From NCBI RefSeq assembly GCF_040054535.1, contig NC_090785.1:15856501-15920500 (forward strand): 64,000 nucleotides of DNA, written 5' to 3'. A program made the position numbers and the translations under genes. Below are positions 18,426-32,918 of the stretch, piece after piece; position 1 is the stretch's first letter; the number at the start of each line of letters is the position of its first letter. This DNA is from Antennarius striatus (lineage: Eukaryota > Chordata > Actinopteri > Lophiiformes > Antennariidae). Below the pieces are notes generated by a model that did not search any database, had not been told where the DNA came from, and saw nothing but the letters and a program-made list of their open reading frames with translations.

Positions 18426-21400
18426 AGTGTTTTACTCCAATGTCACACAGATCATGAAAAGGTAGTCAGGAAAGAAGTGATCTCAGAATCAGGCCTCCTC
18501 ATTTATATGTGATTTGTAGCTAATTTATGAGAAAGTCTTATTGGAAAATGTATATACGAAGTAAGAAAGTAATGACCACTGAGGACAAAAGCATTTTCAG
18601 ACATCTACAATCCGGAGTTTTTTCTTGAATAGCCGTTGGATCCATGGCACCACCAGCTACATTTTTATATTTTTTTTTCAGGAGCATTTTCGTTAACTAT
18701 TGCCCAGAGGTAATGTCAGAGATCACAATCATAAAGTTTGTGGCTTTAACTGATTTTTATTTGTATTTTGTTATGCCTACAGAAAAGAAACCCCACAGTA
18801 GACTATACAACTGGGACCTATCCCAGCTCAATTTCACAAATAAGGCACCGAGTCAGCCATCATAAAGATCTCTACCACAAAGGAAACAAAATGTTCTCAT
18901 CTTATTATCTCTGAACTTCAAATTAAGACTTTTTTCCCTCTCTTTTCAACATGCAGAAGCGTATACATATGAGACAACTTAAAGACACCAGTCTGGTTTT
19001 CAGAAAACGTCGACTCAGCTCTTCTTCATTAAACGGTTTGACAAAGAGGAGGCTCTGCTGCAGACAGGATAGGAGGATAAATGCAGGAGATGTCTGATGG
19101 GGGGGACATGGATTTACCCTGTGATTCAGCTACCAGTTGGAAACTCTCACAGCGCCACTGTTACACTTATAGAAATTACTTCAGTAGTGAAAGCTGAGGC
19201 CAACAGTAATGATGAGTTGCAGTGTACCGACCACATGGTGGATACAGCCTCACTAGTGGCCTCCTCAGACTTCATATTATCTACATAGAGATAAACCTAG
19301 CTCCTCTGAATGGCTGCCGATGAGTGAGGGTGCATTCAGTTGTCTATTTATCTATATTTAAACAGCAGCTTTTCTTGCATATGAATGTACAAATAAACCT
19401 CCATGTACCTGCAATGTTAATGTAGAGAAATGTACACATGGGCGTGTGGCAAATCATAACTTTACCCCATACATTGCAGATACAGTTTGCACACTTGGGA
19501 GTAGATGCCGTTCATCTTGTTTTACCTTCTGTTCTTTCTCTCCATCCAACTAGCTTCTTCTCATTTCTCTCCCCCTCCTCCCACTCCATCCTTTTTCTGT
19601 CTCCCACTTAAAGCTGCTTCTCCTCTGTGTTGACAGCTTTGCTTGGCTGAAAAAAAGAAACAGAATTACTGAGTAAAAGGGAAAAAGAGAGCAAATAACA
19701 GCTCTTAGAATGTTTGGATTGTGAAACCAGAACATTAGTACAAACCATAATGGCTGGCCCAGAGAGCCCAGTGCTCCAGAACTTCACTCTCACAGGCAAT
19801 GATGTAACGCCAGCCATTTCATATGAAGCGTTTGCTTGTTGCACTCCTCAAAGTCTATTTATACCCTCTTCGTCTACTCAAAATAAAGCCGCCTATGTTA
19901 GGCTGATGCCCTTTAAATAGCCTGTTTGTTTAAGCTGAGGGAATTAGAGTACAACTTTATGGTGGTGATAGCTTACTATAATTCTGGAAATCTTTGAATT
20001 GCCCAATGGTTACAAAGTAGAAAGAGTTGTGAGCTATTTATCACAAAATGGTTAAAAGTAAAACCCCTGATGATGAGGTCCTGCACTCTCATATCCAAAG
20101 ATGACTGAGCTAATGAACATAAACTACATGACTCATTTAACTGGCGGTTACAACCTGCTGTCCAGGATGAGAGTGTGTGTTGGTGCGGCACGTGTGTTTG
20201 TGGTGCCAACCAGGCCTCAGTGCATACTGCGCAGCAGAATAAACAAGTCTGTCTGTGTTCACAGTCTGTAATTAAAGACGTATAAAAGTGCACACGCATG
20301 CAGTTACAGCACACGTCATGGGCCTCAGCGCCTGCGATTCCCTCAGCCTTCAGCATGCGCTCGACAACAGCTGACCTAAACCACCTTTTGCTAACTTCTC
20401 TGCACAGATGTATTTGAAACATAAAAACACAGCCTTTAAAAAAGCTGCACAGGCATGAGCCACACAGCTTGCTTTGATGGAGCTGAATGCGCAGCGTACA
20501 ATAAATGCTGCATAATAGCATGCTACGTCTGCTCACAGCTGCCCGGCGCAGCCTCGCCTCGTCAAACCTGGATTCACAGAGCGGCACCTTGTGTGAGATT
20601 TGATTGTATCGGCTCGTTTCAAAGGAACAACCAGACCTCCCATGAGCTCCAGGCACCACTGCCTCAGCAATAAAGCTAACCTAGACATGAGAAAAGACCA
20701 CATCATGTTGAATTCGGCCTGGGTTTGGCTTAAATGCAAACACAAACCAGTGACCTGTAATCTGCCGTGGGGTGAGCTCATCGATGATTCAGCCTGAGGA
20801 CCTCACAGCTCAAAGATGACGGCTACCTGCCAGAAGCAGTCATTTTGTTGGTATTAAATAGCTGATAATTACATTAAAGTTACTTCAATATATTCCAATT
20901 GGCAAAGTATTGAATGTGAAACATAAACAACCCATACTTTGTGTATATACGTATATTGTCTTGGAACCAGCAGAAGAATGTAAATGCTAGTATAGTATAG
21001 CTTGTGTGTATATTCAATAGTGGGGACTGGGAATGTGCAACTGAAAACGTGTGTTCATGCACATCAGCTTTACAAAGTTGCAATTATAGTTTTTGTCCAA
21101 ATTTTGCCCTCTGGTGGTGCAATCAGGGCAGGACTGTCAGTTACTTCCTCCTGACAAGTGAACAGCATCCCCAACAGCTGTGGACCACAGATGAATGATA
21201 AGGTCATTGAATGAAAACCACGTTTTTTAGCTTACGGAGGGTCCGTGGATGCATTTTGGAAAACAAAAGATGTAGATAAGGCAGCTGAGTGGCTTCGACT
21301 GCAACCAAAGAGGAAACAGACGGCTGTCCAGGCAAACTGACGACACGTGTGCAGGGTGTACGTCCTAAGCAGTGTATGCTGCCCATCCGTGTTTGTTTGT

Positions 21401-21488
21401 CAGTCACCAAGCAAATCCCCTTGCAGCCAGTGATGGTCCAGGAGTCCCACGCATTTCCCATGCTCACTAACACCAAGCAGTGAGTTCC

Positions 21489-21490
<2 letters not shown>

Positions 21491-21520
<30 letters not shown>
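21491..21520. repeat. (CT)n microsatellite
   Basis: Fifteen CT units. Confidence 0.95.
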
Positions 21521-21523
<3 letters not shown>

Positions 21524-23464
21524 CATGTACCCTCTCCTTTTCATTCCCTCGCTCCCATCATGATCGTTGCCATTATCATCTCACTTTGTTTTCAGCTGAT
21601 TTGCAGCGTGACCTCATCTCTGGGAGAACAGTTACCAAATGGGGACACCGCATTTTAACAGCGATGATGAGGTCAGCATCTCCTTCGCCCCAGCTGGTCT
21701 ATTTTGTCATCAGCAGTTAAACCTGTATGTGTGACTGTCCCAAACATCAATCCATAGTGAGATTGCTTTTGGAGCGATTGCTGTCATCCCTCACTGTCAG
21801 AGGAGTTGGCACCCAGTGGGCGCTGGAGTGTCTGTGCAGCGCTACATGTTAAAGAGTGCTGCTTCCTGGAAATGTGGCATGGCTTTGAAGCATGTCCGTC
21901 TAAGAACTTAAATCTTTTAAAACTTTCAATATTTACGTAATCTTTATACGCACACAGATTATGAACAGCCGCCAAATGGCGGTACATACTGTATATCTTA
22001 GGGGCAAGACCTGGTTTTGGGACAGTGTTGGAATAGCGGACAGCAGCAGACACCATAAGTGAGCATAGAAGGAGCCTCACTGGTATTCCACCTACCTTGG
22101 GCATGTAACATACTATCCCTTTGCCCCAGTGTGAAGCACGGGGCAAGGGGTCGATCTTTTCTACTCTGACTAGACATAGTTCACATAACTGGGCCAGCGT
22201 GACAGAGCCTGCCTCTGCTGTGGTAGTAAACCACAAGAAACATTGCTCTTAAGCATTCAGACTGCCGTAAACTAGCTGCTGCTGGGAATATGATACTACC
22301 ATTTAATATGCATTCTCCGTAATGGCCAGTAGGAGGCGATAAAACTGGTTTCATTTGATGGATTCATCTTAATGAGAAAATTGCCCTGCTTCTAAATTCA
22401 TTTAATAGTCAAATAGAAAATAAAACAGGGGAGGCTTTAGGTGATATTACCACGTGATTAGCAAATCACGACCGTATCATCCTCAATCCTGCCCTTCTCC
22501 ACACTCTTGTCCAGACTTGCTCACTTCTGGTCCTGAAATAAATAGGATGGCTGCAAATGACATATCAAACCTGAGACTTCCAGCTTGTTGCGTTGCTAAT
22601 TTATAATATGTTCTATGGAGTAAACGCAGCTCTAGTCCTTTGTAGATTTTTTTCAAATTGTAGGGAAATAAGAAGAATTGTGAGAATCAAGATGATCCTA
22701 GCTATTACTCCATTTTTAGGCAGTTTCAATTCAATCAGACTCATGCATAAATCAACGACCATCACTACCCTATTCAGTCCTCAGTAACACCCATCACTGC
22801 CTCTGTGTGTCAGTTTGAACAAGCAGCATTCAGGGAATGCAACTAATGTACGTGCCTCGAGGTTGCCACAGAAATTAAGCACATAGGTGTAAAAAAATGC
22901 CAGTCAGCTCTCCAAGGCTCCTTCAGTCCACCTCCTGGCAGTGTGCAGGCGAGAAACGGCAGCCCAGGAATGCTGTGCCCATCTGTCAACATGGAGCTGC
23001 CTTCCTTGGCAGAGGTGATAGAGGATTTTTGTAACCTGGCCCTGGGTGGATTTCAGAACCTCCCCTGGCAGTAAGGCAGAGGGCCTTATGTTTGCAGAAC
23101 ATCATGCATACTATTAGATTCATGTGTGTGAATACACTGATATCCTATGATTCTGTTGGTAGGTTGGACTTCAGGTTGTACAGAATTATGTACTATGTAA
23201 TATCTAACCAGTATCTAAGAGTAATCCTGTGCTACATGCTTCCACTCACTGTCTGATCATTTCTCTCTTCTGACCTCATCTTTTACCTTCCCCCCTTCTC
23301 CGCCCACTCTTATATCTCTTCCCAGCACTCCTGCTCTGCTCCCACAGCTCTGATATTTATAATGAATGGTGTTCTCTATGTGGGGCCTGAATATGTGTGT
23401 GTGGTGGAGCCAAGGATGCACCACCTGAGTGATGATTCTGTCTGCCCAAGTCTCTCTCTCTCTT

Positions 23465-23516
23465 ACACACACACGCACGCACATGCACGCACACGCACAC
23501 ACACACACACGCACAC

Positions 23517-23569
<53 letters not shown>
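23465..23569. repeat. (CA)n microsatellite with CG interruptions
   Basis: CA repeat with scattered CACG and CATG units in the left half and pure CA in the right half. Confidence 0.95.
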
Positions 23570-23706
23570 CCTGTATCGGGCCCCTGTGGCAGGAGCAATT
23601 AGAAAGGTCCAGACGGAGCACAAGCTCTCTTCTCATACTGTCCCCATTAGAGAGGGAGACAGGCAATGACGAAAGACAGGAAGAGGACTCACATTAACTC
23701 CCTTTA

Positions 23707-23710
23707 ACAC

Positions 23711-23763
<53 letters not shown>

Positions 23764-23800
23764 CACACGCACGCACGCACATACACATTCACACACACAT
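23707..23800. repeat. (CA)n microsatellite, compound
   Basis: CA repeat interrupted by two AAAC units, then ACGC units and a short second CA block. Confidence 0.95.
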
Positions 23801-26800
23801 AGGTTGCACATTCTATGCTGCCCTGCTAAGGTGACTTGCTTGCACAGAGAAACTCTGACAGTGCTTGTGCATTATACTCACCCTTTCTCTGATTTCCCGT
23901 TGTGTTTCAACCTGCCCAGCATAGAGCAAGACGTGGATCGAGCCGTGGTGTTGGTGTGCCTGATCCGTGCCAAGATGACAACACAGTGATGCCAACTCTA
24001 AATGCTGTACAACTTGCCACACAATAAGTGATGAAAATGGATTCTGAGTCACTGAATGAGGTGTTTATTTGTCTGTGTGTGCGTGAGTGCGTGAGTGTGT
24101 GCATGCGTGCATGTGAGTGTGTACCTGACTGGTGGCACGGGGCTCATCGTCGACCAGAGGTGTTCACAGACACCAGTGCTCTTTCCACGGCGTCTTCTTT
24201 GTCTCCACATGAATTATCCATTGGGCCAAGTGTGGTAATCAAGCTGCTCCAGTAAGCCTTATTACAATGTTGGTCATTTAGCCTATTAGCAATGCTCTTA
24301 CCTCATTTCATGGTCAACTCCAATTGCATGGAAAACAGCGCAGTCAGCATGTTAAATGGGCACAGAGACAGCTGGTTGAATTTAGGGCCATAAAATGATG
24401 GCAGCTGATACAGCACAAGCCGACTTGTGGCATGGTGAGCTCATGAAAACTAATATTTAAACAGCGTTAAAGTATATATTTGCAAAAAGGCTGAGCAGCT
24501 GAGCATTAGGGAAATCACACAGCTCCTAATACACCAGTGAATATAATTTAGAGTTGAGAAATTTCACTGAAAAGATCAGATGAGTTAGCATTTGAGAAAC
24601 AAGGAATTGATCTGGACTCAACTGGTATGGATATAATCTGACTTTGGTTGATGACATGGTAGATTTTTTTTTTCCCATCATTTTTTGTTTATTCAAAAAG
24701 AAAGAAATACTTAGAAGCACTGAATCAGTGAAGACTTGTTAAATTAATGTAATATGCTGCCCCCTTCGGGTCAACTTGTGTACAATATGCCAAATGTCAC
24801 GTTCAAACAGATTTGACAGAGTGATTTATCTGGTCCAGTATGATCTCTGTTTTTCAGAGAGCACCTTATTTTTTCTGAATGATGAATCTTTTGTTTGTCT
24901 GTTTGTGTGTCTGTCTGTCTATTTGTTTGTTTTACTATTACCATATGTCACTATCCTGGGACAGAACTTAATCCTACACAGAAGATGAGCCTCTGCTGTG
25001 TGAATATCTTGGACCATCATGTCAACCTTTGGAATAGCAGAGCCAGTAACCCAAAATTGAGAGCTTGTGTCAGACGACAGAGTAAACATGAATCCCTTTG
25101 AGAGGGATCTGCATTCCCAGCCCACATTTTGAAGACATATAGTTGTTAATATGCTGGAACCTAACACAAAAAAATACTTGAAATCCTTGGTGGAGAAAAT
25201 GAGAAATAGTTTTATCCTACATTAAAGGTCACCAGTTGAGTGAATAGCTAAGTATTGAAGCTTGACCAAAATTCAGGATATCAGTGTTCAATTTTGCCTT
25301 CCAATATTTCCAAATCTTAATATGTAATCACTAGAATACATCCCTTTCACATCCTTGTTCCATCCAGTTTGAACACATCAATGGGAAACACCTGTTCATT
25401 TAAATCCCTTCATCAGCTCTTGAACTACATTGCAGCAGTGACATCAAATATCAACTGTAGACTAAACTAAAGCAGGAATGGGGTAAGAAGCATCCTCTCG
25501 TGTCTCCAGGGGCTCTGAGCATCACCTTGAACTCAGTGAGGACTGTGTGAAGCCTTGCCAAGCCTGTGAACATGACCTGGGGAGTGTGTGTGAATAGTGT
25601 GGAGGCAAAGGGCAGGAGGGTAGAAGAAGGGGATGCTGCTGCTTCAACCGCAGACAAGACAAATGATGCACGGACAGATCCCACTTGACATGTTCAGATG
25701 GTTTCCAGTCACACCAGGACCGACTCTGCATTAGAGAAGCCTTATGTCACGCCAGACATGACTGAACGATCTCCGCCACAACAGGACCTCCTCTCTGATC
25801 ATCATAAAATTCACACAGCCATGATTATGACTGTGAATAGTTAAAGCTTGAGTTTATGTGTTCTTTGCAGTGGCCACATGGTGGTGATGTAACTCAGAAT
25901 GGATGGAGGAATCAGTCCATGGTTTCTGCACCACAGTGGATCAAGTAGTGCAGGCACATAATGAGAACAAAGTCACCTTTAAATAAATAAACTATCAAGC
26001 ATTAATACAAGTGATGACAAGAAATTAGAATAAATGAAGTTCAGGTCTGCAGGGTCACACCAGGGTTCCTGATGAGCCCAGCAGAAGTGATTCACTCCAA
26101 TTGTTGTTGTTCTTCTTTTTCTTCCTTATCTCCCTTCTGTACCCTTCAGGAGACAGTCTTTTCATGCTTTTAGTGAGTGTACGAGAATTGCAGTGCTCTT
26201 CACTCTTTTAACGAATGTTTTTAATCTGTTGTTGTTCTTCTTCTTCTGTGTTTTAAGTCCTGTACTTCGAATATGAATGGAGCATATTCAACATGGAGAC
26301 AAGAGCCTCTGTTTTTAGTTTGATAAATGTAAGTTTTCTTCATTCAGGAATGTTTTTGATGTGAATTCCTTTTTGTGTGAATCTCTTTTGGATTTTGTGT
26401 CAATGTGATTATCTTGTAATTTGGCTTTTATGAATAAACGTGATTTTTTTTTTTAAAATTCTTCTTCTTGTTAACATCAGATGTCACTTAAAACTAGAAA
26501 TTGGTTTTTACAAAATGACAAAAGACCTAAATAACTTTAGGAACATCTGGTGTCACAAAAATGTCCCATGCACTTTAGTTGATGATCAACTCATTCTTGC
26601 AAATTTCCTAATATAATGCACTGATTTTTAAATTGTATTTCTTTTTATTGTTTTTTAGTATTTTTGAAGCACTTTAGCACTTTAATCTGATGTAAAATAG
26701 TAAAATGTTTGAGTGTGATTAAAGTGTTTTTGCAAAAATCAAAAAATCTTCTTCTCCTTCTTCTTCTTCTCCTCCTCCTCGTCCTCCTCCTCCTCTTTTT

Positions 26801-27204
26801 ATTGCATTTATACATTAAATCAAGGTCAGTATATAATTTGACTCATAAAAATGTATTTAAAAAAGGTTTTGTTCATGTCAAAGTGAAAACAGCTTTGTGC
26901 AAACATCAATTAATTGCAATACAGATGGTAAAATAAATATTTATACCCCATGTGTGCAGCTAGTTGATGGCAGCAGCGTCACAGATAATGAAACAAAGTT
27001 CACATGAGTGCAACTGATATGATTGTAAAATAAAAAGAACTTTTGTCTGTGAGGTTCATCTGTTGGTCCTCGGTTCTCCTGTGCAACATGAAGACAGGAA
27101 TTTCCAACTAACAGGACCTCCCACAGAATTCAGTTAATTCCTTAAAGGCAGTCGTATCAGACGTTTTTAGACTTAGCCTAGAGCTGGCCGTCTTTACACC
27201 CTGA

Positions 27205-27757
27205 GTGAGTCAGCAAGAAGGAGATTGGTGAGGGAGGCCACCAAGACACCTACTTCCATTCTGAAAAAGTTAAAACGCTTCTCAGGTGGGAGAGGCTTGA
27301 CCGGTTTCTTCACCAGCTGATAAAGGAAACCAGTGTTAAAGCTCATATGAAGTCTCACTTTGAATTTAGCCAAACGCATGTGGGAAAATCCATCGTCGAG
27401 TGGAAAAAGGTTCTTTGGTCTGATGGGATTAAAGATTTTACTTTTTGACCATGGCTCTAGACTCTATGTTTGGTGAACACCGCATACTGCACATCACTAC
27501 AAACACACCGAACACGCTCCACAGTGGAGCACAGTGGTGACAGGATCGTGCTCTGGAGATGCTTCTCAGCAGCAGGCCCCAGAAAGCTTGTAAAATTATA
27601 AAGGGGAGCATGAATGGAGATAAAAATTACAAAAATCCTGGAAGATAATCTGACTCAGTCTACAGGAGTTAAAAGTCATACAACTACGACTTGGGAGATT
27701 TATTTTCCAGCAACACAATGAGCCCAAGCCTACAGCAAAAGCTAGGTGAAGGTCCCA
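27205..27757 (+). pseudogene. Tc1-like transposase relic
   Basis: The plus strand keeps Tc1 transposase blocks in order: GGTGAGGGAGGCCACCAAGA (N-terminal region), GTGGAAAAAGGTTCTTTGGT (encoding the VEWKKVLWSD-type block), GCTCTGGAGATGCTTCTCAG (LWGCFSA-type block) and TTTCCAGCAACACAATGAGC (the FQQDNDPK-type block with the catalytic-Asp position altered to Asn). Stops and frameshifts break the frame throughout, for example TGA at 27447-27449. The terminal inverted repeats are not evident. An RTE-derived piece begins right after it at about 27768. Tc1 elements are DDE cut-and-paste transposons; this copy is long dead. Confidence 0.85.
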
Positions 27758-27767
27758 GAGTAGAAAA

Positions 27768-28007
27768 ATCAGAGGGCACAAGCCAGCGTCTTCTTGTGCC
27801 GGTCCCAAGCCCGGATAAATACAGAGGGTTGTGTTGCAGATTTGACTCGCATGTCTGATTTGGCAAAAGATTATGGATGTAGTGAAAGAGGACATGAAGG
27901 TAGTTGGTGTGAGAGAAGAGGATGCAGAAGACAGAGTTAGATGGAGGCAACTGATTCGCTGTGGCGACCCCTGAAGGGAAAAGCCGAAAGGAAAAGAAAA
28001 AGAAGAC
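27768..28007 (+). mobile_element. Miniature RTE: 5' leader fused to 3' end
   Basis: The first ~95 bp carry the RTE leader (GGCACAAGCCAGCGTCTTCT, CGGATAAATACAGAGGGTTG, as at 11608). At about 27867 the sequence switches to the RTE C-terminus (ATTATGGATGTAGTGAAAGA through CTGATTCGCTGTGGCGACCC) and ends with the GGGAAAAGCCGAAAGG block and an A/G-rich tail. Nearly all of the polyprotein is missing while both ends are kept. That is the structure expected of a non-autonomous derivative moved in trans by the RTE machinery, or of one chance internal deletion. Confidence 0.8.
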
Positions 28008-28131
28008 CTGAAGAGGCTGAATATCTGTCCAATCGTTTCCTTCACTTTCTGTATTTTAAACGACTGGCATAGTTTGTGAAAATCTGTTCCCACGTTGATG
28101 TGAATTAAGCTTTTTGTCCTCATCATCTTGT

Positions 28132-28179
<48 letters not shown>
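28132..28179. repeat. (CA)n microsatellite
   Basis: About 23 CA units. Confidence 0.95.
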
Positions 28180-28183
<4 letters not shown>

Positions 28184-29289
28184 GAAATTGCTGCAGAAAT
28201 TGGATGTATGAAATTAATCTTGTTTCTTAGACACACGGGGTGTTCTTAACAGCAGTTATATGTTTGTAGAGCTGAAGATGAACATTTTCTCTATGCAGTG
28301 TTCAAACCAGCATGGGGGCTTTTGATGAATCTAATAAAACATCACTGCTTTCACTAATAAAGTCAAGAGATATCCGAGCTATCAGCATCACACATCTCTG
28401 CATGAATGTGCTGCAGGCTGTCCAAACAGGAGCCTCTGGGCGTCCAGGTTCCACAAGAAACTGAGATTCTGGAGGAGCCTGACCAGACCTGCTACGTCCT
28501 GTTTTAAATTGTGAAAAATATATCTCCCTTAAATTGTGACATAAATATTTATTGAAAAATTTGTTATAAATTCTAAGGGTTTATACATTATTTAGCACAT
28601 ACGTTTGTTTGTATGTGAGCATTTTGGAAAATAATTTTCAATACATGATGCAGTTAAAATATAGAAAATATATGTTAATGTATTTATATTTGAGTATTTA
28701 CATGTACAGTAGGTTATTTTGTAGTAGTTTTAATGTAAAGATTTTGCTTTTATAGTCTTTTTTTTGTGTGCTTCTTTAAAACCACGTCTATGATACCAGA
28801 ATTTTAGGGGCACTTTGACCTGACGTAACCTTAAACTGTTTTCATTTAGCATTGAAATCTTTCACAGATTTACCCAACAAATAATGTTAGTTGCTTTACA
28901 ATCTGGCAGCATATAATATATTCATAAAATATAAGAGATATAACAATTTGAAAAATCATCCAATAAATTTAAATGAACTCCAGCTGAAGGACGAGAAACA
29001 TGGCCTATAGAGAAATAACGCATCCACATTTCAGCATGAGTTTTCGGATATTTAGTTTAATCACAGATGCCACTGCGTGATGAACAAATATATGAACCAT
29101 ATTAAGGGGCGAGTGTAAATGTGTTTGTCATTCCTAATATCCTGATGAGCCTGTTGGATCCTAGTTATACCCTAATCACCAAACATTGATCTTAATCTAC
29201 AGGCCCCAAGCGCATTTTGATGTGGCGTCATGCGCCACCAGGAATATTTTAATCTCTCGCTCTGCTCTCCCTCTCTCTCTCTCACACTG

Positions 29290-29332
29290 ACACACACACA
29301 CACACACGCACACACACACACACACACACACA
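29290..29332. repeat. (CA)n microsatellite
   Basis: CA repeat with one CG interruption. Confidence 0.93.
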
Positions 29333-30297
29333 AGTGCGAGCTCCCGACACCCTCAAAATACTCACGCGTTCCTGCAGCGGAAGTTTTTAAGCAACCTTAT
29401 CTGGAGCTTTATCTGAGCTGGAGATGTGCTGCAGAAAGACGGGTCAAAGGGGTCTGCAGGCCCGAAGCAGGACGAAGATTTAGAGACGTGAAACATATGC
29501 CAGAGCACGTCGTGTTCGATTTACAGTCGACCTAGTATAGCATTGGAAAGCGTGTGGAAATTATTGGATGATATCTGGATCATCCTGCAGGATATAGCAA
29601 AAAAAAAAAAAAAAGCTTTTATTTTAATGAAGTAAAAAAAAAAAAAAGAGACAGAAACGTGGCATTGAAACAAGTGAAAATCAATCATGATGAAAACATC
29701 TGTCCATGCCGTCTCACCCACATCCCCTCCACAACGGCGTTTACTTTATTTCCACAATTATTATAGCAAGAGCCGCGCCAGTGTTGACTCTCACTGCGCT
29801 TGAGAAAGATTTTACGGCCATTCATCAGCTGGCGAGGCGCACAAATAGTCTTTAAAACTATAAACACCATCGCTGGGTCGGAGACAAGGGGACCCATTTA
29901 CCCCATGGCTGTGCTAAACGCTCAAGATAAAACAAACGATAATACTGTCTGTCTCCTGTGGCCGTCTCCATAGGCATTAATAGCAGGTTTAGTGCCAATC
30001 ACGCTCACAGGAAACACACCGCTGGTGCGTCAGGACGCACAGTTTTACTGCTGGCTGGTGAAATGATTTGTACTTTGTTATTGCTTGGATTGTGAATTAT
30101 CACCATCGCATTTAACTATATTTCCAACGGGACTTGTCTTTACAATAATCAAGATAAAAATTGGGAAAAAAAAAAACCCCAAACAAACAAAAAACATGAA
30201 AAAACTGACGTGAAAAATAATGTAATGAAAATTTTAAACAAGTCAAATTGTTTAAAACGTGACACATTTCAGGATAATGGTTTACAGCGTGGATGGG

Positions 30298-30441
<144 letters not shown>

Positions 30442-31356
30442 TGTCATCTGTTATCACGTCTTGATAAAGCGTTCAGTGGCTCCAGAATCTCTCGGACGCA
30501 GACAGCAGAGTGTGTGTCGTTGTTGGTTTCAGGTTCCGTGTTCAGGAACTCGACCTGTTGTCTCCATTTCCCGTGGGGATACGCACGGATTGATACACTA
30601 AACATTAGTTGCATCATGCACGATCACTCCTGTTAATCCCGCTCTACTATAATGTAAATCCATCCTCTTACTCCTTGTTGCAAAGTTTGATGCACACAAA
30701 GTTAGATGAATTGTTTCTCTTGGTACTTGGAGTTATGCGTAAACATCCGTCCAAAGGCTGCGGCTCCAGAGTACACTGGAAACCGGATTCACTTGGTCAA
30801 CGACTCACTGCAATACTGACATGCAATATCCCTTAAAACTGGATTTATTTAGTTACATGTAATTTCTAAACTTAAAATCAATGCTGTCTCAAGGTAAGGC
30901 ACCAGAAGGTAAATGATTTTAGCAGGATGGATAGAAAACTCAACCAAGAAACTATTTCTACAATCTATTTTCATTTAGAAAGACAATATTAAAGAGGTCT
31001 GGACCAGTTTGTGTCGGATACCTTTTCAGTGACTTGACAGTCACACAGGCCTCTGAACAACATGGGCTCCAGCGTGTACCAGACATTACTTTGCGTCATC
31101 AAATGGGAGTACCGGTGGCTCCATACTGAGGGTCCAACCGGCCTCCTCCCTCCTCCCGATACTTGCGTCACCGGGGAAGAAAGGGGAGCTAAGAAAAAGT
31201 TTGGAGACAAGGTTGACAGTCAAAATGCACACTTCACTCAAGATCAGCCAGATACACCAAGCGAATACTTGAATCCAGTAAATATTATCAGGAAGGGGAG
31301 ATCACTTATTGACGTCGTCTTGCCTCCATCTGACAGGTTAATAGGTTGCTTTGGTA

Positions 31357-32918
<1,562 letters not shown>

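Larger units (their letters stand above)
18430..27200. other. Long non-coding stretch, several microsatellites
   Basis: No coding exon could be supported. A 227-codon minus-strand frame at 19976-20659 and a 150-codon one at 21784-22236 have no recognisable domain and lie in locally GC-richer DNA. Microsatellites are at 21491-21520, 23465-23569, 23707-23800 and 26747-26798 (CTT/CTC). As the 5' flank of nkx2.5 it may contain distal enhancers, but none can be identified by eye. Confidence 0.45.

Noticed and set aside
21784-22236. 150-codon minus-strand frame
   Set aside because: No recognisable motif, no splice or polyadenylation context, and length compatible with chance in this much sequence.
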